The translations under genes and the position numbers were made by a program. Positions 24,604-32,793 of a stretch of 33,250 nt of DNA are shown one piece after another. Numbering within the stretch: the first letter of the stretch is position 1; every line of letters starts with the position of its first letter. The notes beneath the pieces were generated by a model, which saw only the letters and a list, made by a program, of their open reading frames with translations, was not told the origin of the DNA and made no database searches. This stretch comes from Candidatus Sulfopaludibacter sp. SbA3 (lineage in GTDB: Bacteria; Acidobacteriota; Vicinamibacteria; Vicinamibacterales; UBA2999): assembly GCA_945876205.1 (NCBI GenBank), contig CAMCNL010000010.1, positions 1 through 33,250 on the forward strand, read 5' to 3'.

Positions 24604-25551
24604 TTAATGGTGCGCGTGAATGGCCATGCCGATGAACACGGCCGTGAGCAGTGTAAACACGTAGGCCTGCACCAGGACCACGATGATTTCGATTGCCGAG
24701 ATGCCGACTGCGAGGGGCACCGAGAAGACCAGGCCGACGCCCATGCCGACCGCCGCGCCGGCCATCTCCGTGAAGATGAACACGAACGACAGGATCGCGA
24801 GAATGGCGAGGTGCCCCCCCGTCATGTTGGCCGCAAGTCGCATCGTCAGCGCGAACGGCCGCACCAGCATCCCGAGGATTTCGATCGGGATCAGAACGAT
24901 GCCAAGCGCCGGCGAGACGCCGCCGGGCATGAGGTTCTTCCAGTGCTTCACGAAGCCGTGGGCCTTCGACCCGGCGACGATGATCGCGCCGAACGTGACC
25001 ATAGCGAGCGCCGCCGTGACGTTGAAGTTGGCGGTCGCGGTCGTGCCCCCGTGCGTCAGGCGCATGAGGAAGCTCTCGGGGTCGAGGTGCAGCACCGAAT
25101 GATTGAGCAGCCCGACGACGTCGAAAATTGGGATCAGGCCAATCGCGTTGGCGGCGAGGATGAAGACAAACAGCGTGAGCAGGAGCGGCGTCCAGGTGCG
25201 GACCCATTTCGCGCCGACGTTCGGCTGCACTACGGAGTCGCGCAGGTACTCGACCAGCGCCTCGATGCTGTTCATGAAGCGGCGCGGGATCATCTGTTCC
25301 TGGCGCAGGTAGCTGCGCACCGCCACCGTCACCACGAGGAAGACGGTCGCGGCCACCAACCACAGCATGAACACATGCTTGGTGACGGAGAAGTCGATGC
25401 CGAACAGCGTGGGGAGATGGATTAGAGGGTGGTCGAGCGGACTGTTGGACACGTGTCCGATGAGCAATTCGCCGGCGTTGAACCCCTCGGCAGCAGCCTC
25501 GTGGGCGCCCTGGGCGATGGCCTCATGGGCCTCTGGTTGCGCGAACATCAT
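24604..25551 (-). CDS. atpB: ATP synthase F0 subunit a
   Basis: Stator subunit that forms the two proton half-channels beside the c ring, 315 residues. Five to six helices are present. The essential arginine is R238 in LTMRLAANMTGGH, with the preceding FALTMR signature; N-terminal ELLIGHVSNSPLDHPLIHLP is the usual periplasmic start. The last helix (LVQAYVFTLLTAVFI) holds the conserved Gln. The start overlaps the stop of the AtpI-like gene (ATGA). A purine-rich leader (GGAAAAAGG) gives the ribosome site. Confidence 0.95.
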   Translation of the reverse strand: MMFAQPEAHEAIAQGAHEAAAEGFNAGELLIGHVSNSPLDHPLIHLPTLFGIDFSVTKHVFMLWLVAATVFLVVTVAVRSYLRQEQMIPRRFMNSIEALVEYLRDSVVQPNVGAKWVRTWTPLLLTLFVFILAANAIGLIPIFDVVGLLNHSVLHLDPESFLMRLTHGGTTATANFNVTAALAMVTFGAIIVAGSKAHGFVKHWKNLMPGGVSPALGIVLIPIEILGMLVRPFALTMRLAANMTGGHLAILAILSFVFIFTEMAGAAVGMGVGLVFSVPLAVGISAIEIIVVLVQAYVFTLLTAVFIGMAIHAHH

Positions 25552-25919
25552 CCTTTTTCCATCCCGCGAGCGAACAGGCGGCGCATGCAGAGCGCCTCGA
25601 TCACGTGCAGGGCGATGAAATAACTGGTGAAGCTGACCACGAACTCAATGGGCCGAACCGGCAGCACCTTGAGCATCACCACGACATAGGCCGCGAAGAA
25701 CACCATCTTCGCGGCAAACGCCTGAATCATCCGCGGCGTCAGGCGCTCCGGATGGCTGCCCGTAAACGTCCGCTCGACGAGCACCCAGGTGGCCACCGCG
25801 GCCACCAGCGGTCCGATCATCCCGAGCACGATTTCCCGATCGGCATCGATGTCCAGCAGGCGGGTCGCCGCGAGCGCCGACGCGATGCTCGCCATCGCCA
25901 TCCACCACGCTGGTTTCAT
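25548..25919 (-). CDS. ATP synthase subunit I-like membrane protein
   Basis: Membrane protein of 123 residues with about four helices, starting MKPAWWMAMASIAS. Position (between atpZ and atpB, overlapping both by ATGA) and topology fit AtpI, the helper thought to aid c-ring assembly and Mg2+ supply. Sequence conservation in AtpI is low and I see no diagnostic motif, so the name is from context. The longer frame reaching 26012 would overlap atpZ heavily and is rejected. Confidence 0.7.
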   Translation of the reverse strand: MKPAWWMAMASIASALAATRLLDIDADREIVLGMIGPLVAAVATWVLVERTFTGSHPERLTPRMIQAFAAKMVFFAAYVVVMLKVLPVRPIEFVVSFTSYFIALHVIEALCMRRLFARGMEKG

Positions 25920-26155
25920 TTGCGCCAGACGGCCCGGGCCAGCTGGTAAAAGCCGACGATCAAGCCAAGCGCGAGGCCGCCGAGCAGGAACCACGGCGAC
26001 GTGCCGCGCCACCGGTCGACGGCGAATCCGATGCCGCCGAGCAGGATAATGGCGCCAATCAGCGTGTAACTCGCCCCGGCGGCCGGGCCCGCCGTGACCA
26101 CCGTATCCTGGAAAACCTGGAGCGAACGAGCCAGGCCGCGCTTCTGATTGGGCAT
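25916..26155 (-). CDS. atpZ: AtpZ/AtpI family F0F1 ATPase accessory subunit
   Basis: Small protein of 79 residues with two membrane helices separated by a short charged turn (GIGFAVDRWRGTSPWFLLGG), which is the PF09527 (AtpZ, 'putative F0F1-ATPase subunit, Ca/Mg transporter') pattern. It is the first gene of the F0 operon, and its stop overlaps the AtpI-like start. Family members are proposed to assist assembly or magnesium uptake for ATP synthase. The start at 26155 is the only ATG giving normal length. Confidence 0.8.
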   Translation of the reverse strand: MPNQKRGLARSLQVFQDTVVTAGPAAGASYTLIGAIILLGGIGFAVDRWRGTSPWFLLGGLALGLIVGFYQLARAVWRK

Positions 26156-26176
26156 TTCTCGTGACGACAGCAAGCC

Positions 26177-26206
26177 AGTATACCGTCTTGTGAAATAGTT
26201 CACCAA
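26177..26206 (-). promoter_or_regulatory. Predicted promoter of the F0 operon
   Basis: On the minus strand TTGGTG (26201-26206) and TATACT (26177-26182, five of six to TATAAT) are spaced by 18 bases, about 21 bases before the atpZ start. This is a pattern match in the divergent gap shared with the VWA gene. Confidence 0.45.
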
Positions 26207-26236
26207 GCCCCGGCGAAGTACAATCTTTTCACAGAC

Positions 26237-27142
26237 ATGACGCGCCGACTGATCCTCACGGTGCTCCTCCCGGCGGCCGCCTTCTTCGTCGTGGCGGCGG
26301 GGTTCACAGCCCCCGATCTGCGGGCGCAGGCGGGCAACCGCGAGCGCACCGTCTACGTCAGCGCGCTCGATGACAAGGGCGAGTCGGTCGAAGGTCTCGG
26401 GCCGGGCGATTTCATCATCCGCGAGGACGGCCTGCGCCGCGAGGTGCTCCGCGTCTCCCGCGCGATCGAGCCGATCGATATCGCGCTGCTGGTCGACACC
26501 AGCGCATCCGCCAGCAATGCCATCGGCTCGATCCGCGACGGCATCAGGGGCTTCGTCGCGAAGATGGCGCCGCAGAACCAGATCGCGATCATCTCGCTCG
26601 CCGACCGTCCCACCGTCCTCGTCGATTACACCTCCGACGCGAAGCGCCTCGAGGACGGCGCCGGACGCCTGTTCTCCATGAGCAGCAGCGGGATGACCCT
26701 GCTTGACGCGATCGTCGAAACGTCGACCGGCCTGCGGAAGCGAGAGACGCCGCGTGCGGTGATCGTGTCGGTCATTACCGACGGCGTGGAATTCACCAAT
26801 CGCCACTACCGGGACGTGATTGCGGCGATGAACCAGGCAGGCGCGGCGCTGCACGCCCTGACCATTGGCGGGTTTTACTCGACCGACGACAACGCCGAGC
26901 GCGAGCGCGCGTTCGTCCTCGACATCGGCACCAAGGAGACCGGCGGTCAGCGCGTGACGCTGCTGGCCGATTCCGCGATCATCCCGGCGCTCGTCAAGCT
27001 TGCCCGCGAGCTCTCATCGCAGTACAAGGTCGTCTACGGACGGCCCGAGTCGCTGATCCCGTCCCAGAAGACCGAAATCACGTCTGGTCGTAAAGACGTG
27101 AAGATGCATGGTGCGCCGGCACGAGGCCAGACTGGAGCCTGA
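26237..27142 (+). CDS. Secreted VWA-domain protein
   Basis: Second VWA protein, 301 residues. The signal peptide ends LRAQA (about 31). A short beta segment (VSALDDKGESVEGLGPGDFII) precedes the VWA domain, with MIDAS residues D87-x-S89-x-S91, the threonine in SSGMTLLDAI and aspartate in ITDGVEF, so metal binding is expected. The C-terminal region keeps LSSQYKVVYGRPE but lacks the GYYAP-type ending of its neighbour. It is divergent from atpZ and followed by the next VWA gene with one base between stop and start. Function unknown; adhesion or complex assembly in the periplasm is typical. Confidence 0.86.
   Translation: MTRRLILTVLLPAAAFFVVAAGFTAPDLRAQAGNRERTVYVSALDDKGESVEGLGPGDFIIREDGLRREVLRVSRAIEPIDIALLVDTSASASNAIGSIRDGIRGFVAKMAPQNQIAIISLADRPTVLVDYTSDAKRLEDGAGRLFSMSSSGMTLLDAIVETSTGLRKRETPRAVIVSVITDGVEFTNRHYRDVIAAMNQAGAALHALTIGGFYSTDDNAERERAFVLDIGTKETGGQRVTLLADSAIIPALVKLARELSSQYKVVYGRPESLIPSQKTEITSGRKDVKMHGAPARGQTGA
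27134..27137 (+). promoter_or_regulatory. Shine-Dalgarno deciding a GTG start
   Basis: GGAG six bases before GTG at 27144 inside the end of the preceding gene. It decides this start over the GTG at 27153 and the longer frame from 27108. Confidence 0.6.
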
Positions 27143-27143
27143 C

Positions 27144-28115
27144 GTGAGACGTGTGATTCTGATCGCGGCGACCCTGCTCGCTTTCTTCGTCAGCGCGCCC
27201 ACGGCCCAGACACCGGCGTCGGCGACGCCTCCGACCCAGACTGCGCCGCAGCCAGCGGCGCCAAGCCGCCAGTCGCAGGTGTTCCGCGCCGCCGTCGACA
27301 TCGTGTCGCTCAACGTGACCGTCGTCGACGGCGCGCAACATTACGTCACCGACCTCGACCAGAATGACTTCACCGTGTTCGAAGACGGCGTGAAGCAGGA
27401 CCTCACCTTCTTCAATCGCCGCCAGCAGACGATCGCGATGTCGATGCTGCTCGACAGCAGCGCCAGCATGGAAGACAAGCTCTCGACGCTGCAGATCGCG
27501 GCGGTCAACTTCGTGAAGCGCCTGAAGCCGGCCGACCTCGCGCAGATCATCGACTTCGACAGCAGCGTCCAGATCCGCCAGCCGTTCACCTCGAACCAGA
27601 ACGAGCTCGAGTCGGCGATCCTCCAGACCTCCGCCGGCGGCTCCACGTCCCTTCACAACGCGATTTACATCTCGCTGAAGGAGCTGCGCAAGATCCGGGT
27701 GCAGTCGGAAGAAGACGTTCGCCGGCAGGCGCTCGTCGTCTTCTCAGACGGTGAAGACACCTCCAGCCTGGTCTCGTTCGACGAGGTGCTCGACCTCGCG
27801 AAACGCTCGGAGACGGCGATCTACACCATCGCGCTGCGCGGCACCGACACCCAGACCCGGGGCTTCCGCGAGGCGGAGTTCGTGATGCGCCAGCTCGCGC
27901 AAGAGACGGGCGGCCGCGCGTTCTTCCCGACGAAGGTTGAGGATCTCAACGGCGTCTACACGACGATCGCCGACGAGCTCGCCAGCCAGTACACGCTGGG
28001 CTACACGTCGCGCAACGCCAAGCGCGACGGCGCGTGGCGTCGTCTCGTCGTCCAGGTCGCGAAGCCGAGCGCCACGCCGCGGACGAAAAAGGGCTATTAC
28101 GCCCCCACGCGGTGA
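27144..28115 (+). CDS. Secreted VWA-domain protein, acidobacterial VWFA-related family
   Basis: Third VWA protein, 323 residues from the GTG at 27144. The signal peptide ends SAPTAQ (about 22), followed by a Pro/Ala/Thr-rich linker. The beta segment (VDIVSLNVTVVDGAQHYVTDL, DFTVFEDGVKQDLTFF) and the MIDAS (D104-x-S106-x-S108, SGGSTSLHNAI, FSDGEDTSS) are complete, and the C-terminus has SQYTLGYTSRN and GYYAPTR, both hallmarks of the family. It resembles the protein at 4952 more closely than its neighbour at 26237. Its stop overlaps the GTG start of the CcsA/HemX-like gene (GTGA), which couples it to the heme operon. Confidence 0.9.
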   Translation: MRRVILIAATLLAFFVSAPTAQTPASATPPTQTAPQPAAPSRQSQVFRAAVDIVSLNVTVVDGAQHYVTDLDQNDFTVFEDGVKQDLTFFNRRQQTIAMSMLLDSSASMEDKLSTLQIAAVNFVKRLKPADLAQIIDFDSSVQIRQPFTSNQNELESAILQTSAGGSTSLHNAIYISLKELRKIRVQSEEDVRRQALVVFSDGEDTSSLVSFDEVLDLAKRSETAIYTIALRGTDTQTRGFREAEFVMRQLAQETGGRAFFPTKVEDLNGVYTTIADELASQYTLGYTSRNAKRDGAWRRLVVQVAKPSATPRTKKGYYAPTR

Positions 28116-28939
28116 ACGTCCTCCCTCTCGTCCTCTACGCGATCGCGGGTGTCGCGTACGCCGTGCACTTCGCACGCCGCCAGCCGCAGGCCGGCCGCAC
28201 GGCGACGACGCTGCTGCTCTTCGCGGTGCTCGTCCACACCTTCGTCATCGGGATGCAGACGATGGAGGTGCGGCATGTGCCGTTTGCCAACCCGTCGCGC
28301 GCCATCTCGACGTTCGTGTGGCTGCTCACGCTCTCGTATCTCTATCTCGAGCTGACGACTGACGAACGCGCGATGGGCGTGTTTATCCTGCCGATCGTCA
28401 TCGGACTCCAGACGATACCCGCGATCTACCCGGGCGTCGAGAACGCCGACCCCGTCCTCGACAGTCCGTGGTTCTGGGTGCACGTGTCCTCGCTCCTCTT
28501 TGCCTACGCGAGCTTCGCGCTCGCGAGCGTGCTCGGCCTCACCTACGTGCTGCAGTTCAAGGAGATCAAGAAGAAGCACCTCGGCTACTTCTTCGCGCGG
28601 CTGCCCTCGCTGCAGATTCTCGACCTGATGAACTCGCGCGCCGTGACGGTGGGCTGGGTCTTCCTGACGGTTGGCGTCATCGTCGGGATAATCTGGACCG
28701 GCCAGGCACGCGTCACCTCACCGGACGACCCGAACCTGCAGGCGATGGCGTTGAACGATCCGAAGATCTTCGTCGCGTTGCTGACGTGGGCGGTCTACTC
28801 GTTCGCGCTGTTCGCCCGCCGGACGATGGGCTGGAGCGGAAAGCGGGCAGCGTGGCTCTCGCCGGTGGGGTTCGCCATCGTGCTGCTGAACTTCCTGCTG
28901 ATTAATTACTTCGTGACCACCAGCCACACGTTTAACTGA
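28112..28939 (+). CDS. CcsA/HemX-like cytochrome c assembly-family membrane protein
   Basis: Membrane protein of 275 residues with about eight helices, first gene of the heme operon. The family pattern is seen in WFWVHVSSLLFAYASFALAS and DPKIFVALLTWAVYSFAL. The tryptophan-rich WWD heme-handling motif that precedes the latter segment in true CcsA proteins is absent (TGQARVTSPDDPN stands there). That makes it closer to HemX/YpjD, proteins that neighbour hemA in Bacillus and may control HemA level. GTG start, overlapping the VWA stop. hemA follows one base after its stop. Confidence 0.8.
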   Translation: MNVLPLVLYAIAGVAYAVHFARRQPQAGRTATTLLLFAVLVHTFVIGMQTMEVRHVPFANPSRAISTFVWLLTLSYLYLELTTDERAMGVFILPIVIGLQTIPAIYPGVENADPVLDSPWFWVHVSSLLFAYASFALASVLGLTYVLQFKEIKKKHLGYFFARLPSLQILDLMNSRAVTVGWVFLTVGVIVGIIWTGQARVTSPDDPNLQAMALNDPKIFVALLTWAVYSFALFARRTMGWSGKRAAWLSPVGFAIVLLNFLLINYFVTTSHTFN

Positions 28940-28940
28940 G

Positions 28941-30269
28941 GTGCATCTCTTCCTTCTTGGCGTGAGCCACCGCACGGCGCCAGTCGATCTGCGCGAGCGT
29001 CTCGACTTTTCGAGCCGCGACCTCGGTGCGGCGGTCGAGGCGCTCTCGACCCGGCCGTCGGCTGCCGAGGCGGTGGTGCTCTCGACGTGCAACCGCTCGG
29101 AGATCTACGTCGCGAGCAGCGATCTGCCACGGGCGCATGAAGAGCTGATTGCCTTTCTGAGCGAGTACCACCAGTTGTCGCGCGCGGATTTTCAGCCGCA
29201 CCTGTTTTCCTACGATGACGCGGCGGCCGCGCGCCATCTGTTCAAGGTGGCGGCGGGTCTCGATTCCCTGGTCGTCGGCGAGCCGCAGATCCTCGGGCAG
29301 GTGAAGGATGCGTTTCAGGCGGCGGCGGATCGCCGCTGCACCGGGCCGCTTCTCAGCAAGCTGTTTCCCTGGGCGTTCGGCGTCGGCAAACGCGTCAGGA
29401 CGGAAACGGCCGTCGGCGAGGGCGCAGTCTCGGTGAGCTTCGCCGCCGTCTCGCTGGCGAAAAAAATCTTCGGACGCCTCGAAGGGCGCCACGTACTGCT
29501 CCTCGGCGCCGGTGAAATCAGCACGCTCACGGCGCAGCACCTGCGAGGCTGCGGCGTCGCGGAGATCGTCATTGCCAGCCGCACCACCGCGAACGCCGAG
29601 GCGCTGGCCGCCGAGGTCAGCGGCAGGGCGATTCCGTGGGAGGACATGACCGCCGCGCTCGGCCGGGCCGATATCGTCATCACCGCCACCGGCTCGGCGC
29701 GTCCGATCATCACCCGAAGCGACGTGGAGTCGGTCACACGCCGGCGCCGTAACTCGCCGCTCTTCATCATCGACATCGCCGTGCCGCGCGACGTCGATCC
29801 GTCGGTCAGCGAGATCGAGCAGGTGTTCCTCTACAACGTCGATGACCTGCAGGGCATCGTCCGCGAGAACCTCTCACGCCGGGGCGCCGAGATCCAGCAC
29901 GCGGAGGCGATCGTCGAGGAAGAGCTCTCGAGATTCACGACCTGGCAGCGGTCGCGCGCCACGATCCCGACGGTCGTTGCGCTGCGCGAGCGGCTCCACG
30001 AGATTCGCCGCACCGAACTGCAGCGTCTCGACGGCAAACTGGCGGGACTCCCGCCCGAAGCGCGCGCCCGGGTCGACGAGGTGACGCGCCTGATCGTCGA
30101 GAAGTTCCTGCTCGAACCGACCGAGCAGCTCAAGGCGCTGCCTGACGCAGAAACCCAGATGGCCTACACCGAAGCCGTGAATCGACTGTTCCGCTTGCGC
30201 GACGATTCGGCCAGCGACGCGGCCACAGACAATCCGCAGCCCACCCCCGGGGATCGCCGCGGCAAATAG
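28941..30269 (+). CDS. hemA: Glutamyl-tRNA reductase
   Basis: First committed step of C5-pathway heme synthesis: NADPH reduces glutamyl-tRNA(Glu) to glutamate-1-semialdehyde. It has 442 residues. The catalytic cysteine is C50 in VLSTCNRSEIY, with GVSHRTAPVDLRE at the start and GEPQILGQVKDAF after it. The NADPH fold shows LLLGAGEISTLTAQHL, and the C-terminal dimerisation helix is present. The tail beyond about 425 is polar and probably disordered. GTG start, one base after the HemX-like stop. Glutamate-1-semialdehyde aminomutase (hemL) is not in the window. Confidence 0.96.
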   Translation: MHLFLLGVSHRTAPVDLRERLDFSSRDLGAAVEALSTRPSAAEAVVLSTCNRSEIYVASSDLPRAHEELIAFLSEYHQLSRADFQPHLFSYDDAAAARHLFKVAAGLDSLVVGEPQILGQVKDAFQAAADRRCTGPLLSKLFPWAFGVGKRVRTETAVGEGAVSVSFAAVSLAKKIFGRLEGRHVLLLGAGEISTLTAQHLRGCGVAEIVIASRTTANAEALAAEVSGRAIPWEDMTAALGRADIVITATGSARPIITRSDVESVTRRRRNSPLFIIDIAVPRDVDPSVSEIEQVFLYNVDDLQGIVRENLSRRGAEIQHAEAIVEEELSRFTTWQRSRATIPTVVALRERLHEIRRTELQRLDGKLAGLPPEARARVDEVTRLIVEKFLLEPTEQLKALPDAETQMAYTEAVNRLFRLRDDSASDAATDNPQPTPGDRRGK

Positions 30270-30270
30270 C

Positions 30271-31239
30271 ATGGACACATTGAAACTCGGCACGCGCGGC
30301 AGCCAGCTCGCGCTGTTCCAGGCCGACGCCGTCGCCGGCCTGCTACGAGAGCGCGCGGACGTCGCGTGCGAGATCATCGTCATCAAGACGTCCGGCGATC
30401 GCCTCTCAGAGGCCGCGCTCTCGGAGATTGGCGGCAAGCGGCTGTTCGTGAAAGAGATCGAGGACGCCCTGCTCGACGGCACGATCGATCTCGCCGTGCA
30501 CAGCAGCAAGGACATGCCGGCGGTGCTGCCTGCCGGTCTCGCCATCGGCGCCGTGCTGCCGCGCGGGGATGCCCGCGATGCGATCGTTCTTCCGAGCGGC
30601 GAAGAGGCGCTGGCGCTCGACGATGTGGTGAGACGGCTTGGACGGGCGCCGCGCATCGGCACGAGCAGCGTCCGCCGCTCGGCGCAGCTCACGCGGATGT
30701 TTCCCGGCGCGAAGTTCCTTCCGATCCGCGGCAACCTCGACACGCGCCTCAGAAAACTCGACTCGGGCGACTTCGACGCGATCGTCCTGGCGGCGGCTGG
30801 GCTCAGGCGCCTGAAGTTCGATGCGCGGATTTCAACCGCGCTGCCGCCGGACACCTGCGTCCCCGCACCGGGCCAGGGGATCATCGCCGTGGAAATCCGG
30901 ATGGGCGACGAGCGGGTGCGCGAGCAGGTGGTGCGCATCACCGACCACGCCGCGGCGGCGGCACTTTCGGCTGAGCGTGCCCTCGTGACGCGGCTCGGCG
31001 GCGGGTGCCAGATGCCGATCGGCGGCTTCGCATCGGAGGTCGGCAGCGAGCTTCGGATGATCGCCATTGTCGTCGCCGTGGACGGTTCACGCGCGGCGCG
31101 CGCCGAAACGCGCGGGCCGATCGCAGACGCCGAGCGCGTCGGCATCGAGGCGGCCGAGCTGCTGCTGGCGCGCGGAGCAGGAGACATCCTGGCCGACGTG
31201 CAGCGGACGCAGGGCGCCGTGGAAGGCATCCAGCCGTGA
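30271..31239 (+). CDS. hemC: Porphobilinogen deaminase (hydroxymethylbilane synthase)
   Basis: Joins four porphobilinogen molecules into hydroxymethylbilane in the cytoplasm; 322 residues. Motifs: LGTRGSQLALFQAD, the catalytic aspartate D81 in HSSKDMP, TSSVRRSAQL, RGNLDTRLRKL and APGQGIIAVE. The dipyrromethane cofactor cysteine is C246 in LGGGCQMPIGG. The gene starts one base after the hemA stop and overlaps the next gene by GTGA. Confidence 0.97.
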   Translation: MDTLKLGTRGSQLALFQADAVAGLLRERADVACEIIVIKTSGDRLSEAALSEIGGKRLFVKEIEDALLDGTIDLAVHSSKDMPAVLPAGLAIGAVLPRGDARDAIVLPSGEEALALDDVVRRLGRAPRIGTSSVRRSAQLTRMFPGAKFLPIRGNLDTRLRKLDSGDFDAIVLAAAGLRRLKFDARISTALPPDTCVPAPGQGIIAVEIRMGDERVREQVVRITDHAAAAALSAERALVTRLGGGCQMPIGGFASEVGSELRMIAIVVAVDGSRAARAETRGPIADAERVGIEAAELLLARGAGDILADVQRTQGAVEGIQP

Positions 31240-32783
31240 GACAACGCGTCGTCTACCTGATCGGCACAGGTCCGGGCGATCCCGGACTGATTACCGTCAA
31301 CGGCCTGAACTGCCTGCGCGTCGCCGACGTCGTCGTCTACGACCATCTCGTGCCCCGTCGCCTCCTGCAGCATGCGCGCACCGGCGCCGAGCTGATCGAC
31401 GTCGGCACCGCCTCTCCCCAGGCGATGGCGCAGGAGGCGATCAGCTACCTGCTGGCAGACAAGGCCCGCGAAGGCAAGATCGTCGCCCGGCTCAAGTGGG
31501 GCGACCCGTTCGTGTTCGATCGAGGCGGTGAAGAAGCGCTCTACCTCCACGAGCAGGGCGTGGCCTTCGAAATCATTCCTGGAATCCCCGCCGGCGTCGC
31601 GGTGCCGGCCTACGCCGGCGTGCCGGTCACGTATCCGGGCGGCGGCGACACGCTGACGCTGGTACGCGGATTCGAGGACGAGAGCCGCACCGCGCCTGAC
31701 GTCGACTGGGCCAGCCTCGCGCGCCTCGAAGGCACGGTGGTCTGCTACGCGGGCGGACACCAGCTTCCGCGGATCCTCGAGGCAATGCGATCGCACGGCT
31801 GGCCGGCGGCCGGGCAGGCTGTGATCATCTACAACGGGACGCTCCCAAGCCAGGAGACGATCGCCGGCACGATCGAAGAGCTGCTCGCGGCGGTCCACGA
31901 GGCGCCGAGAAGGGCGGCGGCGGTGCTCGTCGTCGGCCGCGTCGCCGGCTTCAGGGAGCATCTGCGCTGGTACGACACGCGGCCCCTCTTCGGCCGCCGC
32001 GTGCTGGTGACGCGTCCGCGCGCGCAGGCCGCGGAGCTCGTCGATCGGCTCGCCGCGCTCGGCGCCGACTCGGTCGAGGCGCCGATGATCCGCATCGAAC
32101 CGCCCGATGACGTCGAGCCGCTGGCGCGGGCGGCCGCCACCGCGGACGCCTTCGACTGGATCGTCTTCAGCAGCGCCAACGCGGTCGAAGCGTTCATGAT
32201 GATGCTGCTCGATGGCACGCGTGATCTGCGAGCACTGAAGGGGCCGCGGCTGTGCGCCGTCGGCGCCGGCACTGCCGACGCGCTGGCGAAGTACGGCATC
32301 AAAGTGGACCTCGTGCCGAGGGAATTCCGCGCCGAGGGCGTGATGACGGCCATGGCCGAGCACGGGTCCCTGAAAGGCGCGCGCGTGCTGCTGCCAAGAG
32401 CCGACATCGGTCGCGAAGTCATCGCCAACGACCTGCGCGGCGTGGGTGCGGTGGTCACCGAGGTCACCGCGTACCGGACCGTGCTGCAGGACAGCCAGCG
32501 AGACGACGACCCGGACGTCTACAAGATGCTGCTCGAAGGACGCCTTGACGCGGTGACGTTCACGAGCGCCTCCGCCGTCCGCAACTTCGTGAGAATCTAC
32601 GGCGCCGACCAGGTGGCCGACCTGCTGAAGAGCACGGTCGTCGCGGTGATTGGACCGGTGACCGCCGACGCCGCGGCACAGCTCGGCATACCGGTCACCA
32701 TCCAACCCGCCAGCTACACCATCCACGCGCTGGTCGATGCAATCGCGGCGCACTTCGCAACGGCGAAGGCCACCAACGTTTAG
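31236..32783 (+). CDS. hemD: Fused SAM tetrapyrrole methylase (SUMT-like) and uroporphyrinogen-III synthase
   Basis: Two-domain protein of 515 residues. The first domain (1 to about 245) has the tetrapyrrole methylase fold: YLIGTGPGDPGLITVNG, VVVYDHLV, RLKWGDPFVFDRGGEE and IPGIPAGVAVPAYAGVPVTY. The second (about 250-515) is uroporphyrinogen-III synthase (GRRVLVTRPRAQAAELVDRL, WIVFSSANAVEAF, VTFTSASAVRNF), which closes hydroxymethylbilane to uroporphyrinogen III for heme. Such fusions are known in other bacteria, where the methylase sends uroporphyrinogen III to siroheme or cobalamin. Here the SUMT loops deviate (KWGDPFVFDRG for KGGDPFVFGRG; PVTY for PLTH), so methylase activity is uncertain. 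Start GTG overlaps the hemC stop. Confidence 0.92.
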   Translation: MRQRVVYLIGTGPGDPGLITVNGLNCLRVADVVVYDHLVPRRLLQHARTGAELIDVGTASPQAMAQEAISYLLADKAREGKIVARLKWGDPFVFDRGGEEALYLHEQGVAFEIIPGIPAGVAVPAYAGVPVTYPGGGDTLTLVRGFEDESRTAPDVDWASLARLEGTVVCYAGGHQLPRILEAMRSHGWPAAGQAVIIYNGTLPSQETIAGTIEELLAAVHEAPRRAAAVLVVGRVAGFREHLRWYDTRPLFGRRVLVTRPRAQAAELVDRLAALGADSVEAPMIRIEPPDDVEPLARAAATADAFDWIVFSSANAVEAFMMMLLDGTRDLRALKGPRLCAVGAGTADALAKYGIKVDLVPREFRAEGVMTAMAEHGSLKGARVLLPRADIGREVIANDLRGVGAVVTEVTAYRTVLQDSQRDDDPDVYKMLLEGRLDAVTFTSASAVRNFVRIYGADQVADLLKSTVVAVIGPVTADAAAQLGIPVTIQPASYTIHALVDAIAAHFATAKATNV

Positions 32784-32793
32784 CCACGACGAT

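Noticed and set aside
26219-26224. TACAAT as a -10 box for the VWA gene at 26237
   Set aside because: Candidate -35 boxes stand 14 or 25 bases away and the leader would be only a few bases long.
29874-32753. A 959-codon open frame on the minus strand across hemA, hemC and hemD
   Set aside because: It is antisense to three well-supported genes, has a low-complexity Arg/Ala/Ser-rich composition and no domain; long shadow frames are expected in high-GC DNA.
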